Shown: positions 25,227 to 35,546, counted from the stretch's first letter. The stretch is DNA of 64,000 nt from Pseudaminobacter sp047739745 (GCF_047739745.1 NZ_JBLLVA010000006.1:62001-126000); one strand, 5' to 3'. Translations and numbers: made by a program. Notes: generated by a model not told the origin, from the sequence alone.

Positions 25227-26444
25227 ATGATTGACGTTTTCGGAAATGCGAACAGACGCAAGACGCTGCTGATCTCGGCCACCGCTGCGATCGCAATAAT
25301 CTGCTCGGCCGCTGCGGCAGTCGCCGGCGGCTCGCTTGAGCCCGGCACGAGCTACAAGATCGGCTGGGCCTCGGACAAGTCCAACTATCTCTCCTTCGTC
25401 GACGAGCCCTTGGCCAAGGGCATGGAGGTCGCGATCGACGAGATAAACGCCAAGGGCGGCATAGCCGGCAAGGTGAAGATCGAACTCGACCGGCGTGACA
25501 TGAAATCCGACCCGATGCTCGGCGCCACAGTCGTGCAGGAATTGATCGCGAGCGGTTCGAATTTCATCGTCACCACTTGCGACACGGATGTATCGCTTCC
25601 GGGCGCCCAGATGGCCGCCAAGGCTTCGATACCGGTCATGAGCAGTTGCGGCGCCGACGCTGCCGGACCCAGCCAGGTGCCCGACGGCTTCGGCTTCCTC
25701 AATGTTCCAGGCACGCTCACGCAAGGCGCGTTTCTGGCGGAATACGCGGCCAAGCAGGGTTACAAAAAGGCCTTTACGCTGAAATCCAAGAGCGAAGGCT
25801 ATACCCACACGCTGGCGACGGCCTTTGAAGAGCGCTTCCGCGAACTCGGCGGCGAAATTGTTGGGGAAGCCTTCTACACGCTGGGCGACAGCAGCTATCG
25901 CGTGACCGCTACCAAGATGGTCAATGGCGATGCCGATGTGATCATGTCCAACACGTTTCCGCCCGACACGACAGCCTTTCTCAAGGACATGGAGCGGCTC
26001 GGCAACACCAAGCCTATTCTTCTGGTCGATGGCAATGACACGCCGGTGATCTTCGATGCCGGAAAGCAACTTGGCTTGTCGGTGATGACCACCTATGGCG
26101 GCAACCGCACGCCAGGTTCGACTTTCGAAAAATTCGAGAAGGAGTATCGCGCCAAGTTCGGCACGGATCCTGAATCGCTGCAGACCGCGCTCGGTTACGA
26201 TCTGATCGTGAGCGTGGCCGCGGCCGTCGAGGCGGCCGGCACCACGGACGGCGCGGCGGTGCGCGATTCGCTCGACAATCTCGAAAATGTCGAAGGCGCA
26301 ACCGGCCCGATCTCGTTCAAGAACAGTCCGATCGGCAGAGGCATCCCGAAAAAGGATTATGCGGTGGTGAAATTCGATCTGGAAAATCGCCAGTTCCTGA
26401 CCGAGTCGGTCGGTTTTCCGGAGAAATTTCCGCCGGTGAAATGA
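25227..26444 (+). CDS. ABC transporter substrate-binding protein, LivK/amide-urea type
   Basis: About 405 residues with a signal peptide of some 36 residues (TLLISATAAIAIICSAAAAVAGG) followed by a type I periplasmic-binding fold: YKIGWASDKSNYLSFVDEP, AIDEINAKGGIAGKVKIEL and VVQELIASGSNFIVTTCDTD. GGGAGGAACA before the ATG at 25227 fixes the start. The mature protein defines what the operon imports. The downstream deaminase and molybdoenzyme argue for a nitrogenous heterocycle rather than an amino acid, which is an inference. Confidence 0.9.
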   Translation: MIDVFGNANRRKTLLISATAAIAIICSAAAAVAGGSLEPGTSYKIGWASDKSNYLSFVDEPLAKGMEVAIDEINAKGGIAGKVKIELDRRDMKSDPMLGATVVQELIASGSNFIVTTCDTDVSLPGAQMAAKASIPVMSSCGADAAGPSQVPDGFGFLNVPGTLTQGAFLAEYAAKQGYKKAFTLKSKSEGYTHTLATAFEERFRELGGEIVGEAFYTLGDSSYRVTATKMVNGDADVIMSNTFPPDTTAFLKDMERLGNTKPILLVDGNDTPVIFDAGKQLGLSVMTTYGGNRTPGSTFEKFEKEYRAKFGTDPESLQTALGYDLIVSVAAAVEAAGTTDGAAVRDSLDNLENVEGATGPISFKNSPIGRGIPKKDYAVVKFDLENRQFLTESVGFPEKFPPVK

Positions 26445-26505
26445 CATGCCGAAGGAAGGTCCGCGATGGGCCTTCCTACTTTCCTGTTCAATCGGTGGCC
26501 GACAC

Positions 26506-27210
26506 ATGCATCTACAAACCAACGGCGTGGTCATGAAGTTCAAGGGTCTTACCGCCCTTGACGGGGTCGATATCGACATCAGCAAAGGAGAGATCGTCGG
26601 TCTGATAGGCCCCAACGGTTCCGGCAAGACCACTCTTCTCAACGTGATTTCCGGCGTCTTCGTGCCGAATAGCGGGCGCTTCAGAATGGGAGACCGCGAG
26701 TGGTCCAGCGTGTCGCTGCGCGAAGCGGCATGCCTCGGCATTCGACGGACGTTCCAGAACATTCGCCTCTTTCCATCCTTCACCGTGCTGGAAACGGTGG
26801 AGGTCGCGGCCGCCTGGCTGGACCGTGGCGACCGCAGGGAGAATGCGCTGCGCGCCTTGGACGAGCTCAACTTCAGACAGCATTGCGGACGCATCGCGTC
26901 GGAATTGTCCTATGGCATGCAACGAAGGCTGGAGATTGCGCGAGCGATTGCGGGCAAACTGGAGTTTCTTTTGATCGATGAGCCGACCGCCGGCCTCAAT
27001 CATGCCGAATCCCAGGAATTGGTCGAAGTTATCCAGGCAATACGCGAGCGGCGCGGTTGCGGAATTGTGCTGATCGACCATGATCTTCACGTGATCATGA
27101 ATGTCTGCGACCGCGTGATCGTTCTCGCCGAAGGCAAGGTCATCGCTTGCGGCACGCCTCAGGAGGTGCGCCGTGATCCGCTGGTCATAAATGCCTACCT
27201 TGGATCATAG
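26506..27210 (+). CDS. Branched-chain amino acid-type ABC transporter ATPase, LivG class
   Basis: About 234 residues: Walker A GPNGSGKTTLLNVISGVF, Q-loop GIRRTFQNIRLFPSFTVLE typical of LivG, signature LSYGMQRRLEIARAI and Walker B FLLIDEPTAGLN. An ATG two bases after the livK stop opens the frame, but the one at 26506 has GGTGG seven bases upstream and gives the usual LivG N-terminus. With LivF it powers the importer. The order F-H-M-K-G is unusual compared with the common K-H-M-G-F. Confidence 0.9.
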   Translation: MHLQTNGVVMKFKGLTALDGVDIDISKGEIVGLIGPNGSGKTTLLNVISGVFVPNSGRFRMGDREWSSVSLREAACLGIRRTFQNIRLFPSFTVLETVEVAAAWLDRGDRRENALRALDELNFRQHCGRIASELSYGMQRRLEIARAIAGKLEFLLIDEPTAGLNHAESQELVEVIQAIRERRGCGIVLIDHDLHVIMNVCDRVIVLAEGKVIACGTPQEVRRDPLVINAYLGS

Positions 27211-27225
27211 TTCGGAGACATCGAT

Positions 27226-28488
27226 TTGACTGACCTGCAGGACAAGACCAGCCTTCCAAATTGCGACATTCTGATCAGCAATGCCCGGCTGCTCGATCGC
27301 GAAGGCACGTGGGATGTGGCGCTCGAGACCGGCAAGATCGCGGCCATCGACAGGAAGTTCGTATCGGGTGCCGCTCGCAAGATAGATGCGCGCGGCGGGC
27401 TCGTGACCATGAGCTTCGTTGATCCGCACTTCCACTTGGATAAGGTTCTGTCGCGCGATTATGTTGGCGCGCTTTCCTACAGTGAGGCCTTTGCCCGCGC
27501 CCGCGAGGCAAAGGCGCAATTTACGGTAGCCGATGTCGAAGCGCGGGTTTGCGCCGCGCTCGACCTTGCCGTGGCACAAGGGCTCGGCGCCATACGCTCG
27601 CAGGTCGATGTCGATTTTGCCACCAGGCTCGTATCGCTCGAAGGCGTGTTGCGCGCCCGTGAACGCTTCAAAAACCTGATCGACGTCGAAATCGTAGCCT
27701 TCCCACAGGAAGGCATCGTCACGGACCCACAGGCACCGGGTCTGTTGCGTGAGGCGCTCAGCATGGGGATCAGGCTCATTGGGGGCTTGCCGGAATTCGA
27801 GCGAACGCTCGAGGATCAGCGCACGCACATCGCGACCGTGATGGACATCGCCGAAAAGTTCGATGCGCGGATCGACATGCATTGCGACTACACCGACTTG
27901 CCGCAGTTCAAGACGCTCGAAATGCTCGCGGACATGACGCTGGAGCGCGGCCTCCAAGGCCGGGTGACGGCGGACCATTGCTGTGCTTTGGCGGTCTATC
28001 CCGACGACGAGGCGGCGCGCGTCATCGAGAAGGTGAAGCAGGCCGAGATCGGCGTGATCATACTACCCATCGCCAATCTGCAGATGCTCGGCGGCGAAGG
28101 CGTGACCCCTGTCAATCGCGGCTCGTCGCGCGCCAAGGAGCTGTTGAATGCCGGCGTCAATGTCAGCGCCGGCGCCGATAACATGTACGACATCTGGTTC
28201 CGCTTCAATCGGATGGATCCGATCGACACGGCCTATATGACTTGCCTCAGCACGGGCATGCGAACCGATGCGGAAGTGCGCGAAGCGTTCGAGATGACGA
28301 CATCGCGTCCCGCGCGCCTGCTCGGCATCGAGAACTACCGGCTTGACGTCGGTGGCCGGGCCGATCTGGTCGTGCATTCGGTCTCCAACCTGGTGGACAT
28401 GCTGCGCAACATTCCCGGCCGACGCATCCACATCAAGAATGGCGCCGTCGTCGGTGGGGTGGAGGCAAGCACATGGTCGGCGCGCTAG
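27226..28488 (+). CDS. Cytosine deaminase-like amidohydrolase (TRZ/ATZ family)
   Basis: A 420-residue metal-dependent amidohydrolase. Metal-site motifs are DPHFHLDK (HxH), MHCDYTD and ADHCCAL for the two later His ligands, and SAGADNMYDIW with the catalytic Asp. These fit the cytosine deaminase / AtzC / creatinine deaminase group, which removes amino or alkylamino groups from ring carbons by hydrolysis. The TTG start at 27226 follows GGAGA. It is the first enzyme after the transporter genes, so it probably acts on the imported compound. The exact substrate is not fixed: cytosine, a methylated cytosine, creatinine or an aminotriazine are all possible. Confidence 0.82.
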   Translation: MTDLQDKTSLPNCDILISNARLLDREGTWDVALETGKIAAIDRKFVSGAARKIDARGGLVTMSFVDPHFHLDKVLSRDYVGALSYSEAFARAREAKAQFTVADVEARVCAALDLAVAQGLGAIRSQVDVDFATRLVSLEGVLRARERFKNLIDVEIVAFPQEGIVTDPQAPGLLREALSMGIRLIGGLPEFERTLEDQRTHIATVMDIAEKFDARIDMHCDYTDLPQFKTLEMLADMTLERGLQGRVTADHCCALAVYPDDEAARVIEKVKQAEIGVIILPIANLQMLGGEGVTPVNRGSSRAKELLNAGVNVSAGADNMYDIWFRFNRMDPIDTAYMTCLSTGMRTDAEVREAFEMTTSRPARLLGIENYRLDVGGRADLVVHSVSNLVDMLRNIPGRRIHIKNGAVVGGVEASTWSAR

Positions 28489-28520
28489 GCCCAAGTGGCG
28501 TTTCGAGTGGGGGACGTCCG

Positions 28521-29984
28521 GTGCGTGATTTCATTCGCTTCATGCTTGGCGACCAGATACGAGAAATTCGCGGCTTGCCGCCCACGACGACGGTGCTTGA
28601 ATATCTGCGGGGGCAGGAAGTGCGTTGCGGCACCAAGGAAGGTTGCGCGGAAGGTGACTGCGGCGCCTGCACGGTGGTGATCGGTGAGGCGGAAAACGGT
28701 GGGATGCGCTACCGGGCGGTCAATTCCTGCATCCAGTTCCTGCCGATGCTTGACGGCAAGCAATTGATCACGGTCGAGGATCTCGGCAGCGCGGACGGAC
28801 AGTTGCATCCGGTTCAGCAAGCGATGGCGACATGCAACGGCTCGCAATGCGGCTTTTGCACGCCAGGCTTCGTAATGTCGCTGTTTGCGGCCCATGCCAA
28901 CGGCCAGGATTTTTCGCGTGAAGCGCTGGATGATGCGCTGGCAGGCAATCTCTGCCGTTGCACCGGCTATGGTCCGATCCTGGACGCGGCGGCGCGCATT
29001 TCCAATGTCGAGGTGGATGACCGTTTCAAGCTGAAGCAGAGCGAAGCGGCACACCGTCTGGCTGAATTGGCGGATGGCTGTTGCTTGGGCCTGGAGCATG
29101 GCGACTGCAAGTTCTTCATGCCGGCGACAGCGGACGAGTTCGCAGGACTGCTGCTGCAATATCCGGACGCCACGATTTTGGCGGGAGGCACGGATGTCGG
29201 CCTCTGGGTTACGAAACAGCATCGCCGCCTTCCCGTCGTCATATCGATCCTCGGCGTATCGGACTTGCGTTCCGCGAGCGAGCATGACGGCGTTCTGGAG
29301 TTCGGCGCGGCGGTTTCCCTGAACCGCGCCGCCCTCCGTTTGGGCGAACGCATTCCGGCCATGGGCCTGCTGATGCGACGGTTCGCCTCCGCCCAAATCC
29401 GCAATAGCGGCACCTTATGCGGCAATATCGCCAACGGCTCGCCGATCGGCGATCTGCCGCCGGCGCTGCTCGCATTGGGCGCGCAGGTCTTACTCAGGAA
29501 AGGCGACGAAAGACGCGTGCTTTTGCTGCAGGATTTCTTCCTGGACTACCAGAAACAGGATCGGGCGCCCGGCGAATTCGTCGAGGCAGTTCGATTCCCG
29601 GTGCCGCCATCGACGGCGCGATTCAACGTCCACAAGGTTGCCAAGCGGCAGGATCAGGACATATCCGCCGTCTGCGGCGCTCATTATCTCGAAATCGAAA
29701 ACGATCGGGTGAAGGTGGCGCGCTTTGCCTATGGCGGCATGGCCGCGATACCCAAGCGTGCGTTTGCGGCCGAGCGCGCCGTGATCGGAAAAAAATGGGA
29801 AGAGGCAGCAGTTCGCGACGCGCAACTGGCGCTCGAGGCCGATTTCAAGCCGATCAGCGATATGCGCGCCAGCGCGCTTTACCGTATGACGGTGGCCAGG
29901 AATTTGCTGCAACGCAGCTTTCTGGAAATGTCGAAAAAAGACCGCGTTCGCGTTCCTTATGATTGGTGCTTTGCTCATGAATGA
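28521..29984 (+). CDS. xdhA: Xanthine dehydrogenase-type small subunit (2Fe-2S and FAD domains fused)
   Basis: About 487 residues. An N-terminal [2Fe-2S] domain has CGTKEGCAEGDCGACTV, a second has CNGSQCGFCTPGFVMS and NLCRCTGYGPI, and the FAD domain follows from about residue 190 with ILAGGTDVGLWV and RNSGTLCGNIANGSPIGD. This architecture is that of bacterial XdhA. A GTG at 28521 with GGGGGA upstream gives the usual N-terminus; the frame also opens at 28473 inside the previous gene. It transfers electrons from the molybdenum subunit to NAD+. Confidence 0.92.
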   Translation: MRDFIRFMLGDQIREIRGLPPTTTVLEYLRGQEVRCGTKEGCAEGDCGACTVVIGEAENGGMRYRAVNSCIQFLPMLDGKQLITVEDLGSADGQLHPVQQAMATCNGSQCGFCTPGFVMSLFAAHANGQDFSREALDDALAGNLCRCTGYGPILDAAARISNVEVDDRFKLKQSEAAHRLAELADGCCLGLEHGDCKFFMPATADEFAGLLLQYPDATILAGGTDVGLWVTKQHRRLPVVISILGVSDLRSASEHDGVLEFGAAVSLNRAALRLGERIPAMGLLMRRFASAQIRNSGTLCGNIANGSPIGDLPPALLALGAQVLLRKGDERRVLLLQDFFLDYQKQDRAPGEFVEAVRFPVPPSTARFNVHKVAKRQDQDISAVCGAHYLEIENDRVKVARFAYGGMAAIPKRAFAAERAVIGKKWEEAAVRDAQLALEADFKPISDMRASALYRMTVARNLLQRSFLEMSKKDRVRVPYDWCFAHE

Positions 29985-32343
29985 GATCATCAGGGAGCCC
30001 GTCACAGGAGATGTGATCAAGGGCGGAGTCCATCAGGAAATCCAGCATGATTCTGCTTTCAAGCATGTCAGCGGGCAAGCGGTTTACGTCGATGATATGC
30101 CCGAGCCTCGTAACCTGCTGCATGTCTATGTGGCCCAGAGCCAGCGGGCGCATGCCCGCATTCGCAAGCTCGATATAGAAAAAGTGCGACGCTCGCCCGG
30201 TGTGGCCGCGGTCCTGACCGCCGCGGATGTTCCGGGAGAGAACGATTTCGGCCACGCGCATGCCGGAGACGAGCCTGTTCTCGCCGAACATGAAGTGGCC
30301 TATTTCGGCCAGCCGATCTTCTGCGTCGCGGCCGATACGATCGCAAACGCCCGTAATGCCGCAAGTCTCGCCATTGTCGACTACGAGTATCTCGAGCCGA
30401 CGCTGACCATCGAACAGGCGATGGCCAGTAAATCATTCCTGGCCGAGCCCATGCGCTTGGTACAGGGTGATGCGCAGGCCGCACTGGCGTTGGCACCGCA
30501 TCGTCTGAAGGGCACGCTCAATGTCGGCGGCCAGGAACATTTCTATCTGGAAGGCCAGGTCAGCCTGGCTCTGCTGCGTGAGGATGGCGACGTACATATC
30601 CACTGCGCCACGCAGGACCCCTCAACCGTGCAGCATATGGTGGCGCGCGTGCTTGGTCGCGAAGCCAACGCCGTTACGGTGGAGGTCCGCCGCATGGGCG
30701 GAGCGTTTGGCGGCAAGGAGACCGGCGCAACACAGTTTGCGGCGCTTGCCGCACTTGTCGCAGTAAAGACCGGACGGCCGGCCAAGGTGCGGCTGGACCG
30801 CGACGACGACATGATGATGACCGGCAAGCGCCATGATTTTCGCTTCGATTATGATGTCGGTTTTGAGGCGGACGGTCGTTTGAGCGGCATCGAAATGTCC
30901 TTGATGCAGCGCGCCGGCTATTCGCACGACCAGTCGCTGCCGGTCCTGCAGCGAGCCATATACAATTGCGACAACGCCTATTTCCTTCCTGCGGCAACGC
31001 TGACCGGTTATCCGTGCCGCACCAATTCGCAATCCAACACCGCCTTCCGAGGCTTTGGCTCGCCGCAAGCCAATCTGGCCATCGAAAGGGTGATGGATGA
31101 AATCGCCTTCGCACTCGGCAAGCAGCCGCTAGAGGTGCGGCTTGCCAATCTCTACGGCGAGCACGAGCGCAACATCACTCCCTACGACTGGGTAATCCGC
31201 GACAACATCCTGCCACGGATCATCGACGAGGCATTGGAAGCGTCCGACTATCTTGCGCGTCGGGAGGCCGTCATCGCCTTCAACAAGACCAGCAGCGTCG
31301 TCAAGCGCGGCATCGCCCTGGTGCCGCTCAAATATCCTGTCGGGTTCTCCGCGCGGTTCCTCAACCAGGCAGGCGCGCTGGTTCATATCTACCAGGACGG
31401 CAGCATCCACCTAAACCACGGCGGAACGGAGATGGGCCAGGGCCTGTTCATGAAGGTTGCCCAGATCGTGGCCGAGGAGTTCCAGGTCGATGTCGGGCGC
31501 ATCAAGATCACCAGTACGGTCACCGACAAAGTGCCGAACACGACCGCGACAGCGGCATCCTCCGGCACCGATATGAACGGGGCAGCAGCGCAGATCGCCG
31601 CCCGCGAAATAAGAGCACGGCTCGTCGACTTCGCTGCCGACCACTACAAGGTCGGCAAGGAGCAGATCGCTTTCGAGCCTAATCGCGTGCGCATTGGAAA
31701 CCAACTTGTGGAATTCGACACGCTGGTGCGGCAAGCTTATCAGAACCTCGTCTCGCTCTCGGCGTTCGGCTACTACCGCAATCCGGAAATATCCGTCGAC
31801 CCCGTGACGATGAAGGGGCGCGCATATCATTATTGCTGCTACGGCGTTTCGGTGGTCGAAGCCGCCATCGACACGCTCACCGGCGAAAGCAAGGTGACGC
31901 GGATCGATATCGTGCATGATGTCGGCAAATCGCTGAACCCGGCGATCGACATGGGTCAGCTCGAAGGCGGGTTCATCCAAGGCATGGGCTGGCTGACCAG
32001 CGAGGAGCTGGTCTGGGACGATCAGGGGCGGCTGCGGACGCATGCGCCCTCCACCTACAAGATTCCTGTCTGCAGCGACCGCCCCAAGACCTTCAACATG
32101 CGGCTGGTGGACTGGAGCAGGAACCGGGAGAACACGGTCTATCGTTCCAAGGCGATCGGCGAACCTCCGCTCAATTTGGCGGTTTGCGTGTTCAATGCCA
32201 TCACCGACGCGGTCGCCAGCCTGGGAAACTACAAGCTCTGCCCCAAACTGGACGCCCCAGCCACACCGGAGCGGATCCTGCTGGCTTGCGAGGACCTCAG
32301 GCTCAGATTTTCCACCCGAACGGAGGCACAATCACCCGATTGA
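29977..32343 (+). CDS. xdhB: Xanthine dehydrogenase-type molybdenum-binding subunit
   Basis: About 788 residues with the aldehyde oxidase/xanthine dehydrogenase fold. Molybdopterin-contact and active-site motifs are all present: GGQEHFYLEGQ (substrate-binding Glu), GGAFGGKE, NTAFRGFGSPQ (substrate Arg) and the catalytic Glu in IGEPPLNLA. The Glu/Arg pair is the one that binds purines in true xanthine dehydrogenases, so a purine- or pyrimidine-like ring is the expected substrate. It overlaps xdhA. No XdhC-type sulfuration/insertion factor is encoded in the window, so this must be supplied from elsewhere. Confidence 0.92.
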   Translation: MNEIIREPVTGDVIKGGVHQEIQHDSAFKHVSGQAVYVDDMPEPRNLLHVYVAQSQRAHARIRKLDIEKVRRSPGVAAVLTAADVPGENDFGHAHAGDEPVLAEHEVAYFGQPIFCVAADTIANARNAASLAIVDYEYLEPTLTIEQAMASKSFLAEPMRLVQGDAQAALALAPHRLKGTLNVGGQEHFYLEGQVSLALLREDGDVHIHCATQDPSTVQHMVARVLGREANAVTVEVRRMGGAFGGKETGATQFAALAALVAVKTGRPAKVRLDRDDDMMMTGKRHDFRFDYDVGFEADGRLSGIEMSLMQRAGYSHDQSLPVLQRAIYNCDNAYFLPAATLTGYPCRTNSQSNTAFRGFGSPQANLAIERVMDEIAFALGKQPLEVRLANLYGEHERNITPYDWVIRDNILPRIIDEALEASDYLARREAVIAFNKTSSVVKRGIALVPLKYPVGFSARFLNQAGALVHIYQDGSIHLNHGGTEMGQGLFMKVAQIVAEEFQVDVGRIKITSTVTDKVPNTTATAASSGTDMNGAAAQIAAREIRARLVDFAADHYKVGKEQIAFEPNRVRIGNQLVEFDTLVRQAYQNLVSLSAFGYYRNPEISVDPVTMKGRAYHYCCYGVSVVEAAIDTLTGESKVTRIDIVHDVGKSLNPAIDMGQLEGGFIQGMGWLTSEELVWDDQGRLRTHAPSTYKIPVCSDRPKTFNMRLVDWSRNRENTVYRSKAIGEPPLNLAVCVFNAITDAVASLGNYKLCPKLDAPATPERILLACEDLRLRFSTRTEAQSPD

Positions 32344-32406
32344 TATATTGAAGGCCGCGCATGCGGCGCGAATGATTACACCCACGGAAAGAGGGTTTGC
32401 ACGACA

Positions 32407-33756
32407 ATGTCTTTTCTCGGTGACATGCTGAGCGCCATGGCTGAACGCGGCCGGGCCATTATCGATTGGTCGTTCGTCGCACAGACCGCAACTCCGGGCG
32501 AACAGGCGCTTGCCCTGGCCGAACGGCTGCTTTCGGTGCATGGCGAAGCGAGCGCCCTTGCCACCGCTTCGGAGATACTTGCCCGCTATGCCAGGCTGGA
32601 CGCCGATGAGCGGCTTGCCTTCTTCCAGGCACTGCTGGAGCGTTTTGGACCCGAGCTGAAACCTCTGCTGGCGGCGGCCCGGGATTTCGTCGCCGCGCCC
32701 GATCAGGACAAGGCGGAGGCGTTGCATCAATTCTCCGAGCCGCGCCGCCAGAAACTCTTTCGCTTGCTCAATCAGTCGGCGAGCGGAACGCCGCATCTCA
32801 TCAAGATGCGCGCCGACCTGCTTCGTCTCATCGACAAAAGTCCCGACCTGATCGCCATCGACCGTGACTTCCAGCATCTGTTCAGGTCATGGTTCAATCG
32901 CGGTTTCCTGGAACTGCGACGCGTGGATTGGTCAACACCCGCCGCTATCCTCGAACGCATCATCCGCTACGAAGCGGTGCATGAAATCGCCGATTGGGAT
33001 GATTTGCGGCGGCGTATCGACCCGCCGGATCGGCGTCTTTATGCCTTTTTCCATCCTCGGCTGCGTGATGAGCCGCTGATCTTCGTCGAGGTTGCGTTGA
33101 CAAAAACGGCCCCGACCTCGATTCGCGCCATCCTGGATCCGGACCGGGAGGTCATCGAGGCGGCAAACGCCAACACCGCCATCTTCTATTCCATTTCGGA
33201 TTGCCAGCCGGGTCTGCGCAGCATCTCCTTCGGCAATTTTCTGATCAAGCAGGTCGTCGAGGAACTGCGGGCGGAACTGCCGCATGTGAATCGTTTCGTG
33301 ACACTATCGCCGGTGCCACGATTTGCCTCCTGGCTGAAAGAGCAGGCTGTCGCGGCGCCGGGTTCGGCGTTGGCAGCGTCGTTGTCACGCCCGCAATGGT
33401 GGAACGATGCTGCGGTGGCTGCCGCGCTCGAGCCGGAGCTGACGGCATTGGTGGCGAACTTCCTGACACGTGCGCGCGACGGCAAGGGCCGGCCGCTCGA
33501 TCCGGTGGCGCGGTTCCATCTCGGCAACGGCGCGCGCCTGGAGCGCATCAATTGGCTCGCCAACACCGGCCCCGCGGGCGTCAGCGCATCGCACACGATC
33601 ATGGTTAACTATCTCTACAAGCTGGATGAAATCGAGCGCAATCATGAACTCTATGCGTCCGGCGTGGACGTGCCTGCGGCGTCTCCGGTGCGTCGGCTTG
33701 CCACTATAGGCGCCCGGCTCATGGAAGATGCGTCTGCTACTGCGGGGACAAGCTGA
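32407..33756 (+). CDS. matA: Malonyl-CoA decarboxylase
   Basis: A 449-residue protein matching the malonyl-CoA decarboxylase (MCD) family: a helical N-terminal domain and a GNAT-like catalytic domain with ISFGNFLIKQVV, FVTLSPVPRFASWL (catalytic Ser) and ARFHLGNGARLERINWLAN, ending in MVNYLYKLDEIE (with the conserved His in SASHTIMVNYLY). It converts malonyl-CoA to acetyl-CoA and CO2. Its stop overlaps the matB start (TGATG). The pairing with matB is the standard MatA-MatB malonate assimilation module of rhizobia, here embedded downstream of a molybdoenzyme operon. Confidence 0.93.
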   Translation: MSFLGDMLSAMAERGRAIIDWSFVAQTATPGEQALALAERLLSVHGEASALATASEILARYARLDADERLAFFQALLERFGPELKPLLAAARDFVAAPDQDKAEALHQFSEPRRQKLFRLLNQSASGTPHLIKMRADLLRLIDKSPDLIAIDRDFQHLFRSWFNRGFLELRRVDWSTPAAILERIIRYEAVHEIADWDDLRRRIDPPDRRLYAFFHPRLRDEPLIFVEVALTKTAPTSIRAILDPDREVIEAANANTAIFYSISDCQPGLRSISFGNFLIKQVVEELRAELPHVNRFVTLSPVPRFASWLKEQAVAAPGSALAASLSRPQWWNDAAVAAALEPELTALVANFLTRARDGKGRPLDPVARFHLGNGARLERINWLANTGPAGVSASHTIMVNYLYKLDEIERNHELYASGVDVPAASPVRRLATIGARLMEDASATAGTS

Positions 33757-35270
33757 TGACAGGAAATCTGTTCGCAACCATCGCCGGAATGGTCGACGAT
33801 CCCCAGGCTCCGTTCGCGCGGGTGCCGGGTGGCGGCTCCTTTACCTATGGCGACATGCTTGCCTGGTCCGGTCGCTATGCGAACGCGCTTACCAAACTTG
33901 GCGTGAAGAAGGGTGATCGGATAGCAGTGCAGACCGGCAAGCATGTCGACTGCGTATGGACGTATCTTGCCTGCCTGCGCTGCGGTGCGATCTACCTGCC
34001 TCTCAATCCCGCCTATACACCTTCGGAGGTTGCCTACTTCGTCAACGATGCCGAGCCCGGCCTGCTCATATGCGAAGCGGCCGGATGCTCCGTGCTTCAC
34101 GCCGAGCTTGGCGCTCGTGCGCCGCTCATCGAAACCCTCGAAGCGGACGGCTCCGGCTCGCTGCAATCACTTGCCTCGATGCAAGCGGCCGGATTTGCAA
34201 CCCTGCCCGTCGATGGCGACGATCTCGCGGCGATCCTTTACACCTCCGGCACGACCGGCCGCTCCAAGGGAGCGATGATCAGCCACGAAAACCTGCGCTC
34301 CAATGCGCTGGCCCTTGTCGATGTCTGGCGCTTCGACGCCTCCGATGTGTTGCTGCACGCCTTGCCGATCTTCCACACGCATGGGCTGTTCGTCGCCATC
34401 AACACGGTCCTGCTGTCCGGCGCCTCCATGATTTTCTTGCCGAAGTTCGAGGTGACCGCCGTGATGGCCGCGCTGCCACAGGTGACCGTAATGATGGGGG
34501 TGCCGACCTTTTACTCCCGCCTGCTGGCCGAGCCCCGCTTCGACCAGCAGACGGCGCAGCATATGCGATTGTTCATATCGGGTTCTGCGCCGTTATCGGC
34601 AGAAACGCACCGTATCTTCACCGCGCGTACCGGACACGCCATTCTGGAGCGCTACGGCATGACCGAAACCAATATGATCACCAGCAATCCCTATGCCGGC
34701 GAACGGCGGCCCGGAGCGGTCGGCTTCGCCTTGCCGGGGGTCACGGTGCGCATAGCTGACCCGGCCACTGGAAAGCCATTTGCGGATGGCGAGATTGGGG
34801 TCATCGAGCTCAAAGGCCCCAACGTGTTCAAGGGTTACTGGCGGATGCCGGAAAAGACCGCGGAGGAATTCCGGCCCGACGGCTTTTTCATTACCGGCGA
34901 CCTGGGTTATGTCGACCCGGACGGCTATATCACCATCTCCGGCCGCGCCAAGGACCTCATCATCTCCGGCGGCTTCAACGTCTATCCGGCCGAAATCGAA
35001 AACGCGCTCGATGCCTTGCCGGCCATCGCCGAGTCGGCCGTGATCGGCCTACCGCATCCTGACTTCGGAGAAGCGGTGACTGCTGTTGTGGTGGCGCGTC
35101 AGGGCGCCGCCATCAGTGAAACGGAAATACGCGGCGGGCTGGAACCGGTGCTTGCCCGCTTCAAACTGCCGAAGCGGGTGATCGCCATGGATACGTTGCC
35201 ACGCAACGCCATGGGCAAGGTGCAGAAGAAGGCACTGCGGGAAAAATTCGCGTCGCTGTTCCTGACCTGA
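33756..35270 (+). CDS. matB: Malonyl-CoA synthetase
   Basis: A 504-residue AMP-forming acyl-CoA synthetase. The P-loop is ILYTSGTTGRSKGAMISHEN, the A5 motif YGMTETNM, A7 ITGDLGYVDPDGYI, A8 GRAKDLIISGGFNVYPAEIE, and A10 Lys in PRNAMGKVQKK. The pairing with malonyl-CoA decarboxylase identifies it as MatB, which activates malonate. It is the last gene of the operon that begins at 22437. Implication: the imported compound is broken down to malonate. Confidence 0.93.
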   Translation: MTGNLFATIAGMVDDPQAPFARVPGGGSFTYGDMLAWSGRYANALTKLGVKKGDRIAVQTGKHVDCVWTYLACLRCGAIYLPLNPAYTPSEVAYFVNDAEPGLLICEAAGCSVLHAELGARAPLIETLEADGSGSLQSLASMQAAGFATLPVDGDDLAAILYTSGTTGRSKGAMISHENLRSNALALVDVWRFDASDVLLHALPIFHTHGLFVAINTVLLSGASMIFLPKFEVTAVMAALPQVTVMMGVPTFYSRLLAEPRFDQQTAQHMRLFISGSAPLSAETHRIFTARTGHAILERYGMTETNMITSNPYAGERRPGAVGFALPGVTVRIADPATGKPFADGEIGVIELKGPNVFKGYWRMPEKTAEEFRPDGFFITGDLGYVDPDGYITISGRAKDLIISGGFNVYPAEIENALDALPAIAESAVIGLPHPDFGEAVTAVVVARQGAAISETEIRGGLEPVLARFKLPKRVIAMDTLPRNAMGKVQKKALREKFASLFLT

Positions 35271-35512
35271 ATCGACCTCAGTTGTCCCTATCGGCATTCG
35301 ACCCGAGCCAGAACTTCGACTAGATTCATTTAATTACAGACATTTAGCTTGAACTCAGGCGCGAGGCCCGTCTTCCGCGTCATCGGTCTTTTGCGTGCCG
35401 AACGCGTCGGCGTCGGCGTGGTTTGTCGTCCAAAGCCTCTCTCATCATGAAATCAGGAAACCCCGCCGGGAGGGCTTGCCAAAAACCCAGAATATGCAGT
35501 ATATGAATGATG

Positions 35513-35529
35513 TATCCACTATACGGATA
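35513..35529. promoter_or_regulatory. IclR-type operator, copy 2, upstream of hyuA
   Basis: TATCCACTATACGGATA lies 18 bp before the hyuA start. It matches the reverse complement of the livF-operon site at 14 of 17 positions, and all three differences are transitions. A weak promoter (TTGCCA at 35476 and TATATG at 35500, 18-bp spacing) would start transcription right at the palindrome, where a bound repressor would block it. Confidence 0.6.
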
Positions 35530-35546
35530 TCCATGGAGGGAGTTTG